Of a stretch of DNA of 64,000 bases, positions 32,493 through 41,486 are shown in pieces. The DNA is from Paenibacillus_G elgii_A. GTDB lineage: Bacteria > Bacillota > Bacilli > Paenibacillales > NBRC-103111. The stretch spans positions 144,215 through 208,214 of the forward strand of contig JBHJMN010000004.1 in assembly GCA_042219835.1 (NCBI GenBank), given 5' to 3'. The notes under the pieces are model-generated. The model searched no databases. It was not told the DNA's origin and saw only the letters and a program-made list of their open reading frames with translations. Each line of letters opens with the position of its first letter. Positions within the stretch are counted from its first letter, which is position 1. The position numbers were made by a program, and so were the translations under genes.

Positions 32493-33950
32493 CTACAGGA
32501 TCGGCGACAGCAGCCGGGTGACCGATTCGCGCGCGCGGTGAAAGCGGGGACGGCTGTAATACCGCTCCAGCGTCAATTCCGTGCAGTGCTTCAAATCGTG
32601 CTCAAATATTTTTTTCAGCTTGGATGCGGTCTTTCCTCCGTATATTAAGGCATTGACTTCAAAATTAAGCTTGAAGCTGCGGATATCGATATTGGCCGTT
32701 CCGACGGAACCAACCTTGCCGTCGGCCACGATCGTCTTGGCATGAATGAAGCCCCGGTGATACAAGTAGCACTTGACGCCGACATCGAGCAAATCGCCCA
32801 AATACGAGAACGACGCCCAGTAGACGATTTTATGGTCGGGTACGGCAGGAAGCATAATTTTGATGTCGACCCCGGATAACGCGGCCATCTTCAACGCATT
32901 CAGCAGACTTTCGTCGGGAATAAAATACGGCGTCTGCAAATAAACGGACTCCTTGGCGGAGTTGATCACTTTAATATAGGCGTTTTTGATCTGCTCCCGG
33001 TCGTTGTTGGGCCCGCTCGACAAAATTTGCACCCCTGCTTCCCCCTCATGAGGCGGTAAGGGGAAATACTCTTCGATTCGGTTCAGCTTGATTCGCGAAG
33101 CCAGATTCCAATCCATAATGAACTGCGCCTGCATCTGCAGGACTGAGCTGCCTTCGATTCGCAGATGCGTATCCCGCCACGGGCCGAATCTTGAATCCAA
33201 CCCCAGATATTCGTCTCCAACATTAAAGCCGCCGATGTATCCGCACGTTCCGTCGATAATCGCCAGCTTCCGGTGATTCCGGAAGTTCAAACGCATGTTC
33301 ACATACGGAATGCGCGACGGGAAAAAGGCGCATGCCTGTCCGCCGGCCGCCAGAAGCGGTTTGAAGAAATGCTTGGATAATCCTGCGCACCCGATATCGT
33401 CGTATAAAAAACGGACCTGCACTCCTTCCTTCGCCTTTTCGCTGAGCGCGGCGATCAGCCTCCGGCCCAATCCGTCATCTCGAACGATGAAGTACATCAG
33501 ATGAATGTGATGCTTCGCCCCGGCGATCGTCTCGAAGAGCGAGTCGAATTTGCGGTTGCCTTCCGTAAAAATATTAATCCGGTTATCCTGTGTAAAAAAG
33601 GCGTAGCCGTTCTGCAAATTCATATAAATCATATCATGGTAATCGGCCATGAGCGGATCGTGGAATTCGATCCGGCGTGTGGCGACCGTTTCAGTTTGCT
33701 TCTCTACCAATCGCGCCATGGTATGCAGCTGCGCTTCCTGCGCTTTATAAATTTTGCGCTTGCTGAGATTTTGCCCGAATAGCAAATAGGCGACGAATCC
33801 GATCCCCGGTAAAAACAGCAGGACCATCAGCCACGCCCACGTAACTCCGATATTTCGTCGCTCCAAGAAGATGACGGCAAACGCAAACATGATGTTGATA
33901 AACGAAAGCATGAAGTATAATTTTCCGAGGATGCTCAAGCTGCCAGCCAC
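32493..33950 (-). CDS. cls: Cardiolipin synthase (phospholipase D family)
   Basis: This 485-residue membrane enzyme joins two phosphatidylglycerols into cardiolipin and glycerol. Two N-terminal transmembrane helices (about 8-28 and 37-58) form the PLDNc region. Two HKD motifs follow: HRKLAIIDG in FRNHRKLAIIDGT, and HAKTIVADG in FIHAKTIVADGK, both with complete catalytic residues. The C-terminus REKIGES-like tail is RESVTRLLSPIL, usual for bacterial Cls. No operon partner; the NlpC gene lies 95 bp downstream on the same strand. Confidence 0.94.
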   Translation of the reverse strand: MAGSLSILGKLYFMLSFINIMFAFAVIFLERRNIGVTWAWLMVLLFLPGIGFVAYLLFGQNLSKRKIYKAQEAQLHTMARLVEKQTETVATRRIEFHDPLMADYHDMIYMNLQNGYAFFTQDNRINIFTEGNRKFDSLFETIAGAKHHIHLMYFIVRDDGLGRRLIAALSEKAKEGVQVRFLYDDIGCAGLSKHFFKPLLAAGGQACAFFPSRIPYVNMRLNFRNHRKLAIIDGTCGYIGGFNVGDEYLGLDSRFGPWRDTHLRIEGSSVLQMQAQFIMDWNLASRIKLNRIEEYFPLPPHEGEAGVQILSSGPNNDREQIKNAYIKVINSAKESVYLQTPYFIPDESLLNALKMAALSGVDIKIMLPAVPDHKIVYWASFSYLGDLLDVGVKCYLYHRGFIHAKTIVADGKVGSVGTANIDIRSFKLNFEVNALIYGGKTASKLKKIFEHDLKHCTELTLERYYSRPRFHRARESVTRLLSPIL

Positions 33951-34038
33951 CTTTTTCCCTGCCCAGCGGACCTTATGGTTCTCTCATTGTAGCATTGGGT
34001 CTTGTCCGAGGCAACCGGGTAGGAGCTGAAGCTGCGGA

Positions 34039-34067
34039 TTGAAAACATGCCGGAAAAAGCATACAAT
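34039..34067 (+). promoter_or_regulatory. Promoter of the nitroreductase gene, TTGAAA-N17-TACAAT
   Basis: TTGAAA (34039-34044) and TACAAT (34062-34067) are 17 bp apart, giving a start near 34074 and a leader of about 60 nt. Confidence 0.6.
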
Positions 34068-34132
34068 AATCGTTGACCATCATTCATTAAAGATCATCAT
34101 TTTTATCGGACCGGTTTGGAGGAGTGGAACTC

Positions 34133-34696
34133 ATGAATCATACAATTGTGGAAGCGCTGCGCCGACGTAGAGCCGTGCGCAATTTTCAAGCCCGTGAAGT
34201 TGAAACGGAAAAGATCGAACAGCTGCTGGAGGCCGCGACTTCAGCGCCGAACGACCGGCTTAGGGAGCCTTGGCACTTCTATGTGGTGCGGAGCGAGGCC
34301 AAAGAGCGCTACACCGAGCTGGCGCTTGCCTTCCTGCAGGAGCGGTTTCCTACGAAGCCGGAGCTGGTCGAAGCTTCCATGACGGCGGTCCGGAATACGC
34401 CGCTTCTTATTATTGTTGCGTCGGATGTCGTGCCGGGCGATGCGGAAGCGTCCGAGGACAACGAATACGCCGTCGCCTGCGCCATCCATTCCATGTGGCT
34501 CGCGGCCGGCGAGCTTGGCCTTGGGATGGTTTGGAGAACCCGGGGCGTCGGCTTGGTCCGGGACGAACGGCTTCGCCGTTTTACAGGCGCGACGGAAGGG
34601 CAAAAAATTATAGCCACGCTTTGCGTAGGCTATCCCGAAGGCGAAGCTGCTCCAACGAAGCGAACGCCGTTCGCCGATAAAACCACATGGCTTTAA
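34133..34696 (+). CDS. Nitroreductase-family FMN oxidoreductase
   Basis: This 187-residue flavoenzyme has the nitroreductase N-terminal FMN-binding RRRRAVRNFQAREVE, ATSAPNDRLREPWHFYVV, a central hydrophobic helix (AVACAIHSMWLAAGELGLGMVWRT) and the C-terminal LCVGYPEGEAAPTKR. It would reduce nitro compounds or quinones with NAD(P)H; the physiological substrate is unknown. GGAGGAG lies 8 nt before ATG 34133; the in-frame GTG at 34124 overlaps the Shine-Dalgarno and is rejected. Confidence 0.9.
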   Translation: MNHTIVEALRRRRAVRNFQAREVETEKIEQLLEAATSAPNDRLREPWHFYVVRSEAKERYTELALAFLQERFPTKPELVEASMTAVRNTPLLIIVASDVVPGDAEASEDNEYAVACAIHSMWLAAGELGLGMVWRTRGVGLVRDERLRRFTGATEGQKIIATLCVGYPEGEAAPTKRTPFADKTTWL

Positions 34697-34706
34697 TCTG
34701 AATTGC

Positions 34707-34754
34707 AAAAAGGACGCGCCCCATGCTTTTATAGCAAGTGGACACGTCCTTTTT
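34707..34754. terminator. Terminator between nitroreductase and MOSC genes
   Basis: AAAAAGGACG (34707-34716) and CGTCCTTTTT (34745-34754) form a 10-bp stem with A and T runs on both sides, suitable for both convergent genes. Confidence 0.8.
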
Positions 34755-34785
34755 CATTGAAGCCGAAGCTGCCAGATCCGGCTCC

Positions 34786-35463
34786 TTAGGCTTGACCGGT
34801 CAACCGTTCCTTCGTGTCGGTTTCGATACCGCCCAGCCGTTTCCCGAACGTTTTACGCCAGCTGTCGGACAACTGATCAACGGCCAGCATAGCGCGCATT
34901 CCTTCTGCGTTTTGCTTCTCATGATGCATAATCCGGTTGGCGAACGCGACCGTTCTGCCGTGCGGATGACGTTCCAGCAAGATGAGCTCGTCTCCTGCGG
35001 CGATGTTCCCTTCTTGCAGCACCCGGAAGTAATAGCCGGTATAGCCGGTATTCTGCACCCAGAGCGGCAGCTCGGGCACGCCGTATTTAACCGACAGCTT
35101 GAAGCAAGGCTGCCGCGGCTGGCTGACCTGCAGAACGGCCCCGCCCACCTGGAACGTATCCCCGATACAGACGTCGTCTTCCAGCAAGCCCTGCGTCGTC
35201 AGATTTTCTCCGAATGCGCCGTATTCCAGCTCCCTTCCGAGTCGCTCGGACCAATAAGCATAATGCTCGTAAGGATAAACGCACACCGCTTTATCTTTGC
35301 CGCCATGATGCACAAGATCCGCCTGTCCGTCTCCGTCGAAATTCAGAGCAGAGAGGAACACCTCGCCCGCGACCGGATGCTTGAAAATGCCCGTGGATAC
35401 TTCCTTTTTCTCAAATGGAATGGGTTGCGGTCTGCCTACATTGAGAGAAACAATCTTGATCAT
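34786..35463 (-). CDS. MOSC domain protein (YiiM-like)
   Basis: This 225-residue protein has the MOSC fold: GDGQADLVHHGGKDKAVCVYPYEHYAYW, FGENLTTQGLLEDDVCIGD and the sulfur-carrier Cys motif VSQPRQPCFKL. YiiM-type MOSC proteins use molybdenum cofactor to reduce N-hydroxylated compounds. The C-terminal about 60 residues form the usual three-helix addition. An inverted repeat overlaps the likely promoter (35518-35557). Confidence 0.92.
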   Translation of the reverse strand: MIKIVSLNVGRPQPIPFEKKEVSTGIFKHPVAGEVFLSALNFDGDGQADLVHHGGKDKAVCVYPYEHYAYWSERLGRELEYGAFGENLTTQGLLEDDVCIGDTFQVGGAVLQVSQPRQPCFKLSVKYGVPELPLWVQNTGYTGYYFRVLQEGNIAAGDELILLERHPHGRTVAFANRIMHHEKQNAEGMRAMLAVDQLSDSWRKTFGKRLGGIETDTKERLTGQA

Positions 35464-35517
35464 CCTCTGTTCCAGCTCCTGCCATCGGAAATTGCATTGT
35501 TCATTTCACTATACAGG

Positions 35518-35557
35518 AAATTACGCCGGTATAAAAGAACCAATCATAGCGTAATTT
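35518..35557. promoter_or_regulatory. Inverted repeat AAATTACGC...GCGTAATTT between mntH and MOSC genes
   Basis: A perfect 9-bp inverted repeat (35518-35526 and 35549-35557) lies between two minus-strand genes. It has no T-run, and a minus-strand TATAGT follows its inner arm, so it may be an operator for the MOSC gene rather than a terminator. Confidence 0.4.
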
Positions 35558-35580
35558 AGAGCATTCCTATTCCCAAACGG

Positions 35581-36972
35581 TCAGCCCGCGAACGTTTTGT
35601 AAAGCAGGTAAATGTTCACGGCAGCGATAAAGATCGCGACAATCCACGATAAGACCGTAAGCCACGGAGCGTTGACGAACTCGCCCATTTTTTTCTTGTC
35701 GCTCGTAAACTTAACGAGAGGTATGACGGCGAACGCCAGTTGGAACGATAAAATAACTTGGCTGAGAATGAGCAGCTTCGCCGTCCCGCTCTCTCCCGCA
35801 ATTGCCGTGACGATGACAGCAGGGATGACCGCGATGAGCCGCGTGATCAAGCGGCGCAGCCAGGAAGGCATCCGGAAGTTGAGAAAGCCTTCCATGACGA
35901 TCTGCCCGGCCAGCGTCCCGGTTAACGTCGAGTTTTGTCCGGATGCCAGAAGCGCTACGCCGAATAAAATACTTCCAAGGGCGGTTCCCAGCAGCGGTGT
36001 CAATAGTTGATAAGCGTCGTTGATTTCCGCCACTTCCGTTAAGCCCGCCCGGTGAAATGTCGCAGCCGACAAGATCAGAATCGCCGCATTAATGAATAGC
36101 GCGAAAAACAAAGCGATGGTCGAGTCCCAAGTGGCGTATTTGATCGCCTGCCGCTTCCCGGCCGTCGACTGCTCGAATTGCCGCGTTTGAACGATCGACG
36201 AATGAAGGTACAGGTTATGCGGCATAACGGTCGCGCCCAGTATTCCGATGGCAATGTAGAGCATCGCCGGATTGGTCACAATCTCCGTCGTCGGAACGAA
36301 CCCGCGGGCGATGCCGCCGATGTCCGGCTTGGACAAAAAGATTTCGACCGCGAAGCAGGCGCCGATCGTCACGATCAGCACGATCACCAACGTTTCGATG
36401 TATCGGAAGCCTTTGTTTTGCAGCAGCAGCACAAGCAGCACGTCCAACACGGTGATCATGACCCCATACAGCAGCGGGATGCCGAACAGAAGCTGCAGCG
36501 CAATGGCGGAGCCGATCACCTCGGCCAGATCGCATGCCGCAATAGCCAACTCGCACAGCACCCACAACATCATTGAGACCGGCTTACTGTAATGGTCGCG
36601 GCATGCTTGGGCAAGATCCCGCCCGGTGACGATTCCGAGCTTTCCGGCCAGCGCCTGCAGCAGGATCGCCATCAGATTCGAGATCAAAATGACCGATAGC
36701 AGCGAATAACCGAACAAGGAGCCTCCGGCAATATCCGTAGCCCAGTTCCCCGGGTCCATATACCCTACGGCAACCAAGTAACCAGGTCCGGCAAAAGCCA
36801 GAAATTTTTTGATCCAGCTTCCGCTCTTCGGGATTTTCAAGGAACGATATACTTCAGGGAGCGAATGCTGCGTTCTTTCCAATCTCCAGCCGCTGCTGTT
36901 CTCTGAACGCTCTTTTCTTTCTGCTCTCGGGCTTTGTTCGACTCTCGTTTGTACTCCCAGTTCCTCGTTCAT
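35581..36972 (-). CDS. mntH: NRAMP family manganese/iron transporter
   Basis: This 463-residue proton-coupled divalent metal importer has about 11 transmembrane helices. The metal site is visible in helix 1 as YMDPGNWATDI (DPGN) and in helix 6 as GATVMPHNLYLHSS (MPHN), both intact. The N-terminal about 50 residues are a charged cytoplasmic extension. GAGGTG precedes the ATG. The 5' region is AT-rich with a candidate operator at 37096-37117, as expected for metal-responsive control by an MntR-type protein, though no exact MntR box was recognised. Confidence 0.94.
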   Translation of the reverse strand: MNEELGVQTRVEQSPRAERKERSENSSGWRLERTQHSLPEVYRSLKIPKSGSWIKKFLAFAGPGYLVAVGYMDPGNWATDIAGGSLFGYSLLSVILISNLMAILLQALAGKLGIVTGRDLAQACRDHYSKPVSMMLWVLCELAIAACDLAEVIGSAIALQLLFGIPLLYGVMITVLDVLLVLLLQNKGFRYIETLVIVLIVTIGACFAVEIFLSKPDIGGIARGFVPTTEIVTNPAMLYIAIGILGATVMPHNLYLHSSIVQTRQFEQSTAGKRQAIKYATWDSTIALFFALFINAAILILSAATFHRAGLTEVAEINDAYQLLTPLLGTALGSILFGVALLASGQNSTLTGTLAGQIVMEGFLNFRMPSWLRRLITRLIAVIPAVIVTAIAGESGTAKLLILSQVILSFQLAFAVIPLVKFTSDKKKMGEFVNAPWLTVLSWIVAIFIAAVNIYLLYKTFAG

Positions 36973-37095
36973 GGTTCACACCTCAATCTGTATATATTCC
37001 AGCAACAAGATGCCCCAGTCTAAAAATGATGTCACCATCTAACATTCATGTTCCGGGCTAAATTTGTTGTCCCAGTGCAACTTTTAGAGTAAAAA

Positions 37096-37117
37096 AATAG
37101 TCTTAGAAAATACTATT
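37096..37117. promoter_or_regulatory. Inverted repeat AATAGT-N10-ACTATT in the mntH upstream region
   Basis: This is the clearest symmetric element in the AT-rich 335-bp stretch between mntH and the small plus-strand gene. A second short one is GATG-TCAC-CATC near 37029. Position suits metal-dependent repression of mntH; no promoter hexamers could be assigned with confidence. Confidence 0.35.
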
Positions 37118-37194
37118 CAGATTAAAATAATTGTATACTAAAAATTTTACTCGTCTATTCGTTTTCGTCAAGAATTATTTTTTAGGAGGCGCGG

Positions 37195-37251
37195 ATGGAC
37201 CTGAACGGAGAATCTAGCGGGAATACATTCGGAGGACGGCGCATATCGTAG
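37195..37251 (+). CDS. Possible 18-residue ORF with strong ribosome binding site
   Basis: AGGAGG (37184-37189) lies 5 nt before an ATG opening a short frame, MDLNGESSGNTFGGRRIS, ending at TAG 37249-37251. It precedes the 37308 gene by about 60 nt and could be a leader peptide or chance. Confidence 0.25.
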   Translation: MDLNGESSGNTFGGRRIS

Positions 37252-37307
37252 GAAACAGCGTTCCATTGGCGGGGCGACCATTGAAAGCGAAAGGGTTGGA
37301 TGAGACG

Positions 37308-37529
37308 ATGTGGGAAAGCGTGCTAAAAAAAGACCAGTTCGAGATTCGGATGAATCCGACGTACAAGTCGATTCTGTTTCAGGTTTCGGATACTGCAGAG
37401 TCGGAAGGCAAGCCGGCGTTGATGCTGAACCAAGCCGAGCTATTCGAACTGCTGCACGCCTTTCTGGCGATTAACCGCTCCTTTAACAAGGAAACCATGT
37501 ACTATGAAGAGGAGCCCGATGGCGCCTAA
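37308..37529 (+). CDS. Small conserved-looking protein of unknown function
   Basis: The product has 73 residues from ATG 37308 (MWESVLKKDQFEIRMNPTY), or up to 87 if an in-frame TTG at 37266, 37281 or 37296 is used. It looks like a folded cytosolic protein: a strand-rich first half (YKSILFQVSDT), then a helical second half (LNQAELFELLHAFLAINRSF) and an acidic tail. AAAGGG lies 13 nt before the ATG, a weak site. No family recognised. It is convergent with the glycogen operon. Confidence 0.55.
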   Translation: MWESVLKKDQFEIRMNPTYKSILFQVSDTAESEGKPALMLNQAELFELLHAFLAINRSFNKETMYYEEEPDGA

Positions 37530-37531
37530 TC

Positions 37532-37580
37532 AAAAAAAGAAGGCCGGGTACGCGCACATGCAAGGCGCTGCCCGGCCTTC
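37532..37580 (-). terminator. Terminator of the glycogen operon
   Basis: On the minus strand GAAGGCCGGG (37580-37571) pairs with CCCGGCCTTC (37548-37539), followed by seven T residues. It lies 36 bp after glgA. Confidence 0.85.
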
Positions 37581-37615
37581 GCTCCATTTTGGACACAAAG
37601 ATGCTGGTTCGCTCA

Positions 37616-39058
37616 TTACTCGATTTCGGATGCCACCGCCAGTTGACGATACAAGTCGGCATATTGCTGAGCCGATTTGTGCCAGCTGAAATCTTGTTTC
37701 TTGATGTTGTTCATCAGGTTCGTCCATACGTCCGGCTCCCGATATAACCGGACGGCGCGTTCGATCGTGAATAGCATGTCATGGGCGTTATAATTCGTAA
37801 AGCTGAAGCCGGTCCCTTCCCCGGTTATTTCGTTATAAGGCTCCACGGTATCCCGCAGCCCACCGGTCTCGCGGACGATCGGGACGGCACGGTATCGCAT
37901 CGCGATCAACTGGCCGATTCCGCACGGCTCGAACAGCGAAGGCATCAAGAACAGGTCCGACCCGGCATAAATTTGGCGGGCCAGCGCTTCGTCGAACAAA
38001 ATTTGCGCCGACAGCTTGTCCGGAAACGCCCCTGCGGCCCAGCGGAACAGCTCCTCGAACCGCTCCTCTCCGGTACCCAGCACGACCCACTGCGCGTCAA
38101 GCGCCATCAGTTCGGCGATCACCCGGTCGATCAGCGCTAGCCCCTTTTGATCGACCAGGCGCGTCACCAGTGCGATCAACGGCACATCCTTGTCAGCCTG
38201 CAGGCCCAGCCGCTCCTGCAGCTTCAGCTTGTTCTCCTGTTTTTTCGCATAAGAATCCCGATAGTTGACCTCCAGATGCGGGTCCGTCAGCGGATCGAGC
38301 TCCTCGTAGTCGATCCCGTTCAGTATGCCTTGCAGCCGGCCGCTTTGGCTGCGCAGCAGCCCGTCAAGATGCTCCCCGTAATAGGGCGTCTGGATTTCTT
38401 CGGCATACGTCGGGCTGACGGTCGTAATATAATCCGAGTACAGCAGACCGCCCTTCAGAAAGCTCGCCCCACCGTGCATCTCCAGCGCATACCCGTGCAG
38501 ATGCTCCTCGCCCAAAGCAAAAAAGTCCTGGAACTGTTCCTTGCCGAAGACGCCCTGATATTTCAAATTGTGAATCGTAACGATCGTTTTGAGATGGGAG
38601 AACAGCGGCTGATGGCTGAAATGCGCCCTGTACAGCACCGGAATCATGCCGGCCTGCCAGTCGTGGCAATGAAGCAGGTCCGGCATATAATCGATATGCG
38701 GCAGAGCGTCAAGCACGGCGCGGCAGTAGAAGGCGAACCGTTCCGAATCGTCACCGTAGCCGTAGCAGCCCTTGCGCCGGAAATAATATTCGTTGTCGAC
38801 AAAATAGAACGTGATCCCGTCATGCTCCAGCTTCTGGATGCCGCAGTATAAGTTTCTCCAGCCCATCTGGAGAGTAAAGGAAGCGACGGTTTCCATCTGC
38901 TCCGTGAAACGTGCCGGAATGTCCTCGTACTTGGGCAGGACGACCCGGACGTCGATCCCCTGCTTCGCCAGCTCCTTGGGCAGCGAGCCGATGACATCGG
39001 CAAGTCCTCCCGTCTTGACAAAAGGCACGGCTTCTGACGCGGCAAATAACACTTTCAT
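37616..39058 (-). CDS. glgA: Glycogen synthase (GT5)
   Basis: This 480-residue ADP-glucose:glucan 4-alpha-glucosyltransferase is the last gene of glgBCDA. The ADP-glucose-binding motif KTGGLADVIGSLPKEL is at the N-terminus (about 15-30). The C-terminal GT-B domain shows the family motifs LFLMPSLFEPCGIGQL and VPIVRETGGLRDTV. ATG at 39058 fits MKVLFAASE, the family start; GAGAGG lies just upstream. Confidence 0.95.
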   Translation of the reverse strand: MKVLFAASEAVPFVKTGGLADVIGSLPKELAKQGIDVRVVLPKYEDIPARFTEQMETVASFTLQMGWRNLYCGIQKLEHDGITFYFVDNEYYFRRKGCYGYGDDSERFAFYCRAVLDALPHIDYMPDLLHCHDWQAGMIPVLYRAHFSHQPLFSHLKTIVTIHNLKYQGVFGKEQFQDFFALGEEHLHGYALEMHGGASFLKGGLLYSDYITTVSPTYAEEIQTPYYGEHLDGLLRSQSGRLQGILNGIDYEELDPLTDPHLEVNYRDSYAKKQENKLKLQERLGLQADKDVPLIALVTRLVDQKGLALIDRVIAELMALDAQWVVLGTGEERFEELFRWAAGAFPDKLSAQILFDEALARQIYAGSDLFLMPSLFEPCGIGQLIAMRYRAVPIVRETGGLRDTVEPYNEITGEGTGFSFTNYNAHDMLFTIERAVRLYREPDVWTNLMNNIKKQDFSWHKSAQQYADLYRQLAVASEIE

Positions 39059-39200
39059 GGCTTCCTCTCCCTCCTTATACAATCCTGGCGAATCAACAAA
39101 CCGCTTCGCGAGCGGATCGGTCTTCCGTTCGCTGTTCCACCCCGCCTGACGTTTCTCCGGAACAACTCCGCCCGCGCCGCTTGTTTTTCACCGATATCTA

Positions 39201-40310
39201 TTAAATTACCTTCGTCTTCGACGCGATAAACGGCGCTTGCTTATCGCCGGTCAGCACGCGGCCGCGGCTGATAAACACGTCTTTATCTAAGATCGCATTC
39301 TCGATAATGACATTTTCTTCGATCTCGCAGTTTTGCAGAATGATGCTGTTTTTGACGTACGCGCCTTTGCGGATTTTGACGCCGCGGAACAAGATGCTGT
39401 TCTCCACCTTGCCTTCGATGATGCAGCCGTTGGCGATCAACGCGTTGCGGGCATGCGCGTTCTCGGCGTAACGGGCCGGCGGCTCGTCTTTGACCTTGGT
39501 GTAGATCAGGTTCTTCTGGAAGAACAGCTCGCGCCATATTTTCGGATTGAGCAATTGCATGCTGTGCTTGTAGTAGCTTTGGATCGTATTCACTATACCA
39601 GTATGGCCTTCGTGCAGGTAGCCGTAAACGCCCAGCTTGTCGACGTTCTTCATAATCCCGTCGCGGACGAGATGGTCGTAGCCTTGGGCGAGGCACGATT
39701 CGACCATATCGAGCAGCAGCTCCTTGCTCATGACGTACATTTCCATCGATATGTTGTCGGTGCGCAGCCGTCCTGAATGGTCTTCGATCAGCGTGACTCG
39801 GCCGTCTTCCTTGATGGCCATCCGGCGGAAGGAGGCGCATTCGTCGTTGTCTGATTTTTTGTACACGACCGTGATGTCGGCGCCCTTCTCCAGATGGTAA
39901 TCCAGCACGGCATTGTAGTCGATATTGCAAACGATATGGCTGCGGGAGATGATCACATAATCCTGCCGCCCGCGGTAAAAGTAATCGCGGTGGCTGTAGA
40001 ACTGGAACAGGTCGCCCCGCGCCAGTCCGGTGTCCCCGTGAAGGACGGCGGGCAGGATGAATAATCCGCCGCGCTTGCGGTCCAGGTCCCATTCTTTTCC
40101 AGACCCGAGATGGTCCATCAGGGACCGGTATTTATGCTGTGTGAATACGGCGACATTCTCAATGCCCGAGTTCACCATGTTGGACAATGCAAAATCGATC
40201 AGCCGGTACCTGGCGCCGAACGGCACCGACGCGACGCACCGGGAATAGGTCAGCTCCTCCAAATCGTCCCGCTCGTTGACAAGATTGATTACGCCCATCA
40301 TTCGCTTCAC
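39201..40310 (-). CDS. glgD: GlgD, regulatory subunit of glucose-1-phosphate adenylyltransferase
   Basis: This 369-residue GlgC paralogue is usual in Bacillota and forms a heterotetramer with GlgC. It keeps a nucleotidyltransferase fold (RYRLIDFALSNMVNSGIENV, WDLDRKRGG) and a left-handed beta-helix (NSIILQNCEIEENVIIENAIL), but the N-terminal GGxGxRL catalytic loop of GlgC is replaced by MGVINLVNERDDL. This fits a non-catalytic, stimulating subunit. GTG at 40310 follows AAAGGGTG by 7 nt and lies 6 bp after the glgC stop. Confidence 0.93.
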   Translation of the reverse strand: MKRMMGVINLVNERDDLEELTYSRCVASVPFGARYRLIDFALSNMVNSGIENVAVFTQHKYRSLMDHLGSGKEWDLDRKRGGLFILPAVLHGDTGLARGDLFQFYSHRDYFYRGRQDYVIISRSHIVCNIDYNAVLDYHLEKGADITVVYKKSDNDECASFRRMAIKEDGRVTLIEDHSGRLRTDNISMEMYVMSKELLLDMVESCLAQGYDHLVRDGIMKNVDKLGVYGYLHEGHTGIVNTIQSYYKHSMQLLNPKIWRELFFQKNLIYTKVKDEPPARYAENAHARNALIANGCIIEGKVENSILFRGVKIRKGAYVKNSIILQNCEIEENVIIENAILDKDVFISRGRVLTGDKQAPFIASKTKVI

Positions 40311-40316
40311 GCGGCT

Positions 40317-41486
40317 TCACCCTTTCCCAGAGGCACTTGTGATCCTGCCGATACGCTCGTTGCTGCCGATCAACACAATATCCCCGCCGCCGTCCCCGTC
40401 CGGTTGTCCGATGACGCACCCGTCTTCCACGACCGTTCCTTCGCCGATAATCGCCTTATGGATGCTCACGTTGCTGCCGATCGTCACGTTCGGCATAATG
40501 ACGGAGTCCCGGATGACGCTGCCCTCGCCGACCTCCACGCCGTAGAACAGCACGGAATGATCGACCTCGCCGAACACGCAGCAGCCTTCGTTGATCAGCG
40601 ACCGCCGCACCTGCGCCGTCGGAGCCACGTACTGCCCGGGTTGGCACGGATTAACCGAATAAATGCGCCATTCCCTATCGTTCAGGTTGAATTCGGGCTC
40701 ATCCTCCAGCAGGTCCATATTGGCTTCCCACAAGCTCTGAATCGTCCCGACATCCTTCCAGTAGCCTTCAAACGGATACGCAAAGAGCGGCCGGTCGTCG
40801 CTCAGCATCAGCGGAATGACGTCTTTGCCGAAGTCCTTGCTCGATTCGGGATTGGCCTCATCCTTGATCAAGTATTCCTTGAGCGCCTGCCAATTGAAAA
40901 TATAAATGCCCATCGAAGCCAGGTTGCTCTTCGGCTCCTTCGGCTTCTCAGCGAACTCGGTAATCCGGTCTTCGTCATCCGTACTCATCAGGCCGAAGCG
41001 GCTCGCTTCCTCCCACTTCACTTCGATGACGGCGATCGTGCAGTCGGCCGCTTTGCTTTTATGGAAATCGAGCATCCGGTCGTAATCCATCTTGTAAATA
41101 TGATCGCCGGAGATGACCAGCACGTACTCCGGGTCGTACTGCTCGATGAACGAAATGTTGCGGTAGATCGCGTTCGCCGTTCCCTTGTACCAATCACCGC
41201 CGCTTTGCTCCATATAAGGGGGCAGCACCGTCACGCCGCCGCTCTTGCGGTCCAAATCCCACGGCGATCCGATTCCGATATACGTATTCAGCACCAGCGG
41301 CTGATACTGCGTCAAGACACCGACCGTGTCGATGCCCGAGTTCGTGCAGTTGCTGAGGGTAAAATCGATGATCCGGTATTTGCCGCCAAAATGAACCGCA
41401 GGCTTCGCCAGCTTGCTCGTCAGGACGCCCAGACGCCTTCCTTCCCCGCCGGCCAGCAGCATCGCCACACATTCTTTTTTACGCAT
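40317..41486 (-). CDS. glgC: Glucose-1-phosphate adenylyltransferase, catalytic subunit
   Basis: This 389-residue enzyme makes ADP-glucose from ATP and glucose-1-phosphate for glycogen synthesis. The catalytic loop AMLLAGGEGRRLGVLTSKLAKPAV, the substrate motif FAEKPKEP and ISGDHIYKMDY are intact. The C-terminus is a left-handed beta-helix that mediates subunit contact. AGGAGGGGG precedes the ATG, which overlaps the end of glgB by 8 nt. The protein ends with a Gly-rich tail (DGDGGGD). Confidence 0.95.
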   Translation of the reverse strand: MRKKECVAMLLAGGEGRRLGVLTSKLAKPAVHFGGKYRIIDFTLSNCTNSGIDTVGVLTQYQPLVLNTYIGIGSPWDLDRKSGGVTVLPPYMEQSGGDWYKGTANAIYRNISFIEQYDPEYVLVISGDHIYKMDYDRMLDFHKSKAADCTIAVIEVKWEEASRFGLMSTDDEDRITEFAEKPKEPKSNLASMGIYIFNWQALKEYLIKDEANPESSKDFGKDVIPLMLSDDRPLFAYPFEGYWKDVGTIQSLWEANMDLLEDEPEFNLNDREWRIYSVNPCQPGQYVAPTAQVRRSLINEGCCVFGEVDHSVLFYGVEVGEGSVIRDSVIMPNVTIGSNVSIHKAIIGEGTVVEDGCVIGQPDGDGGGDIVLIGSNERIGRITSASGKG

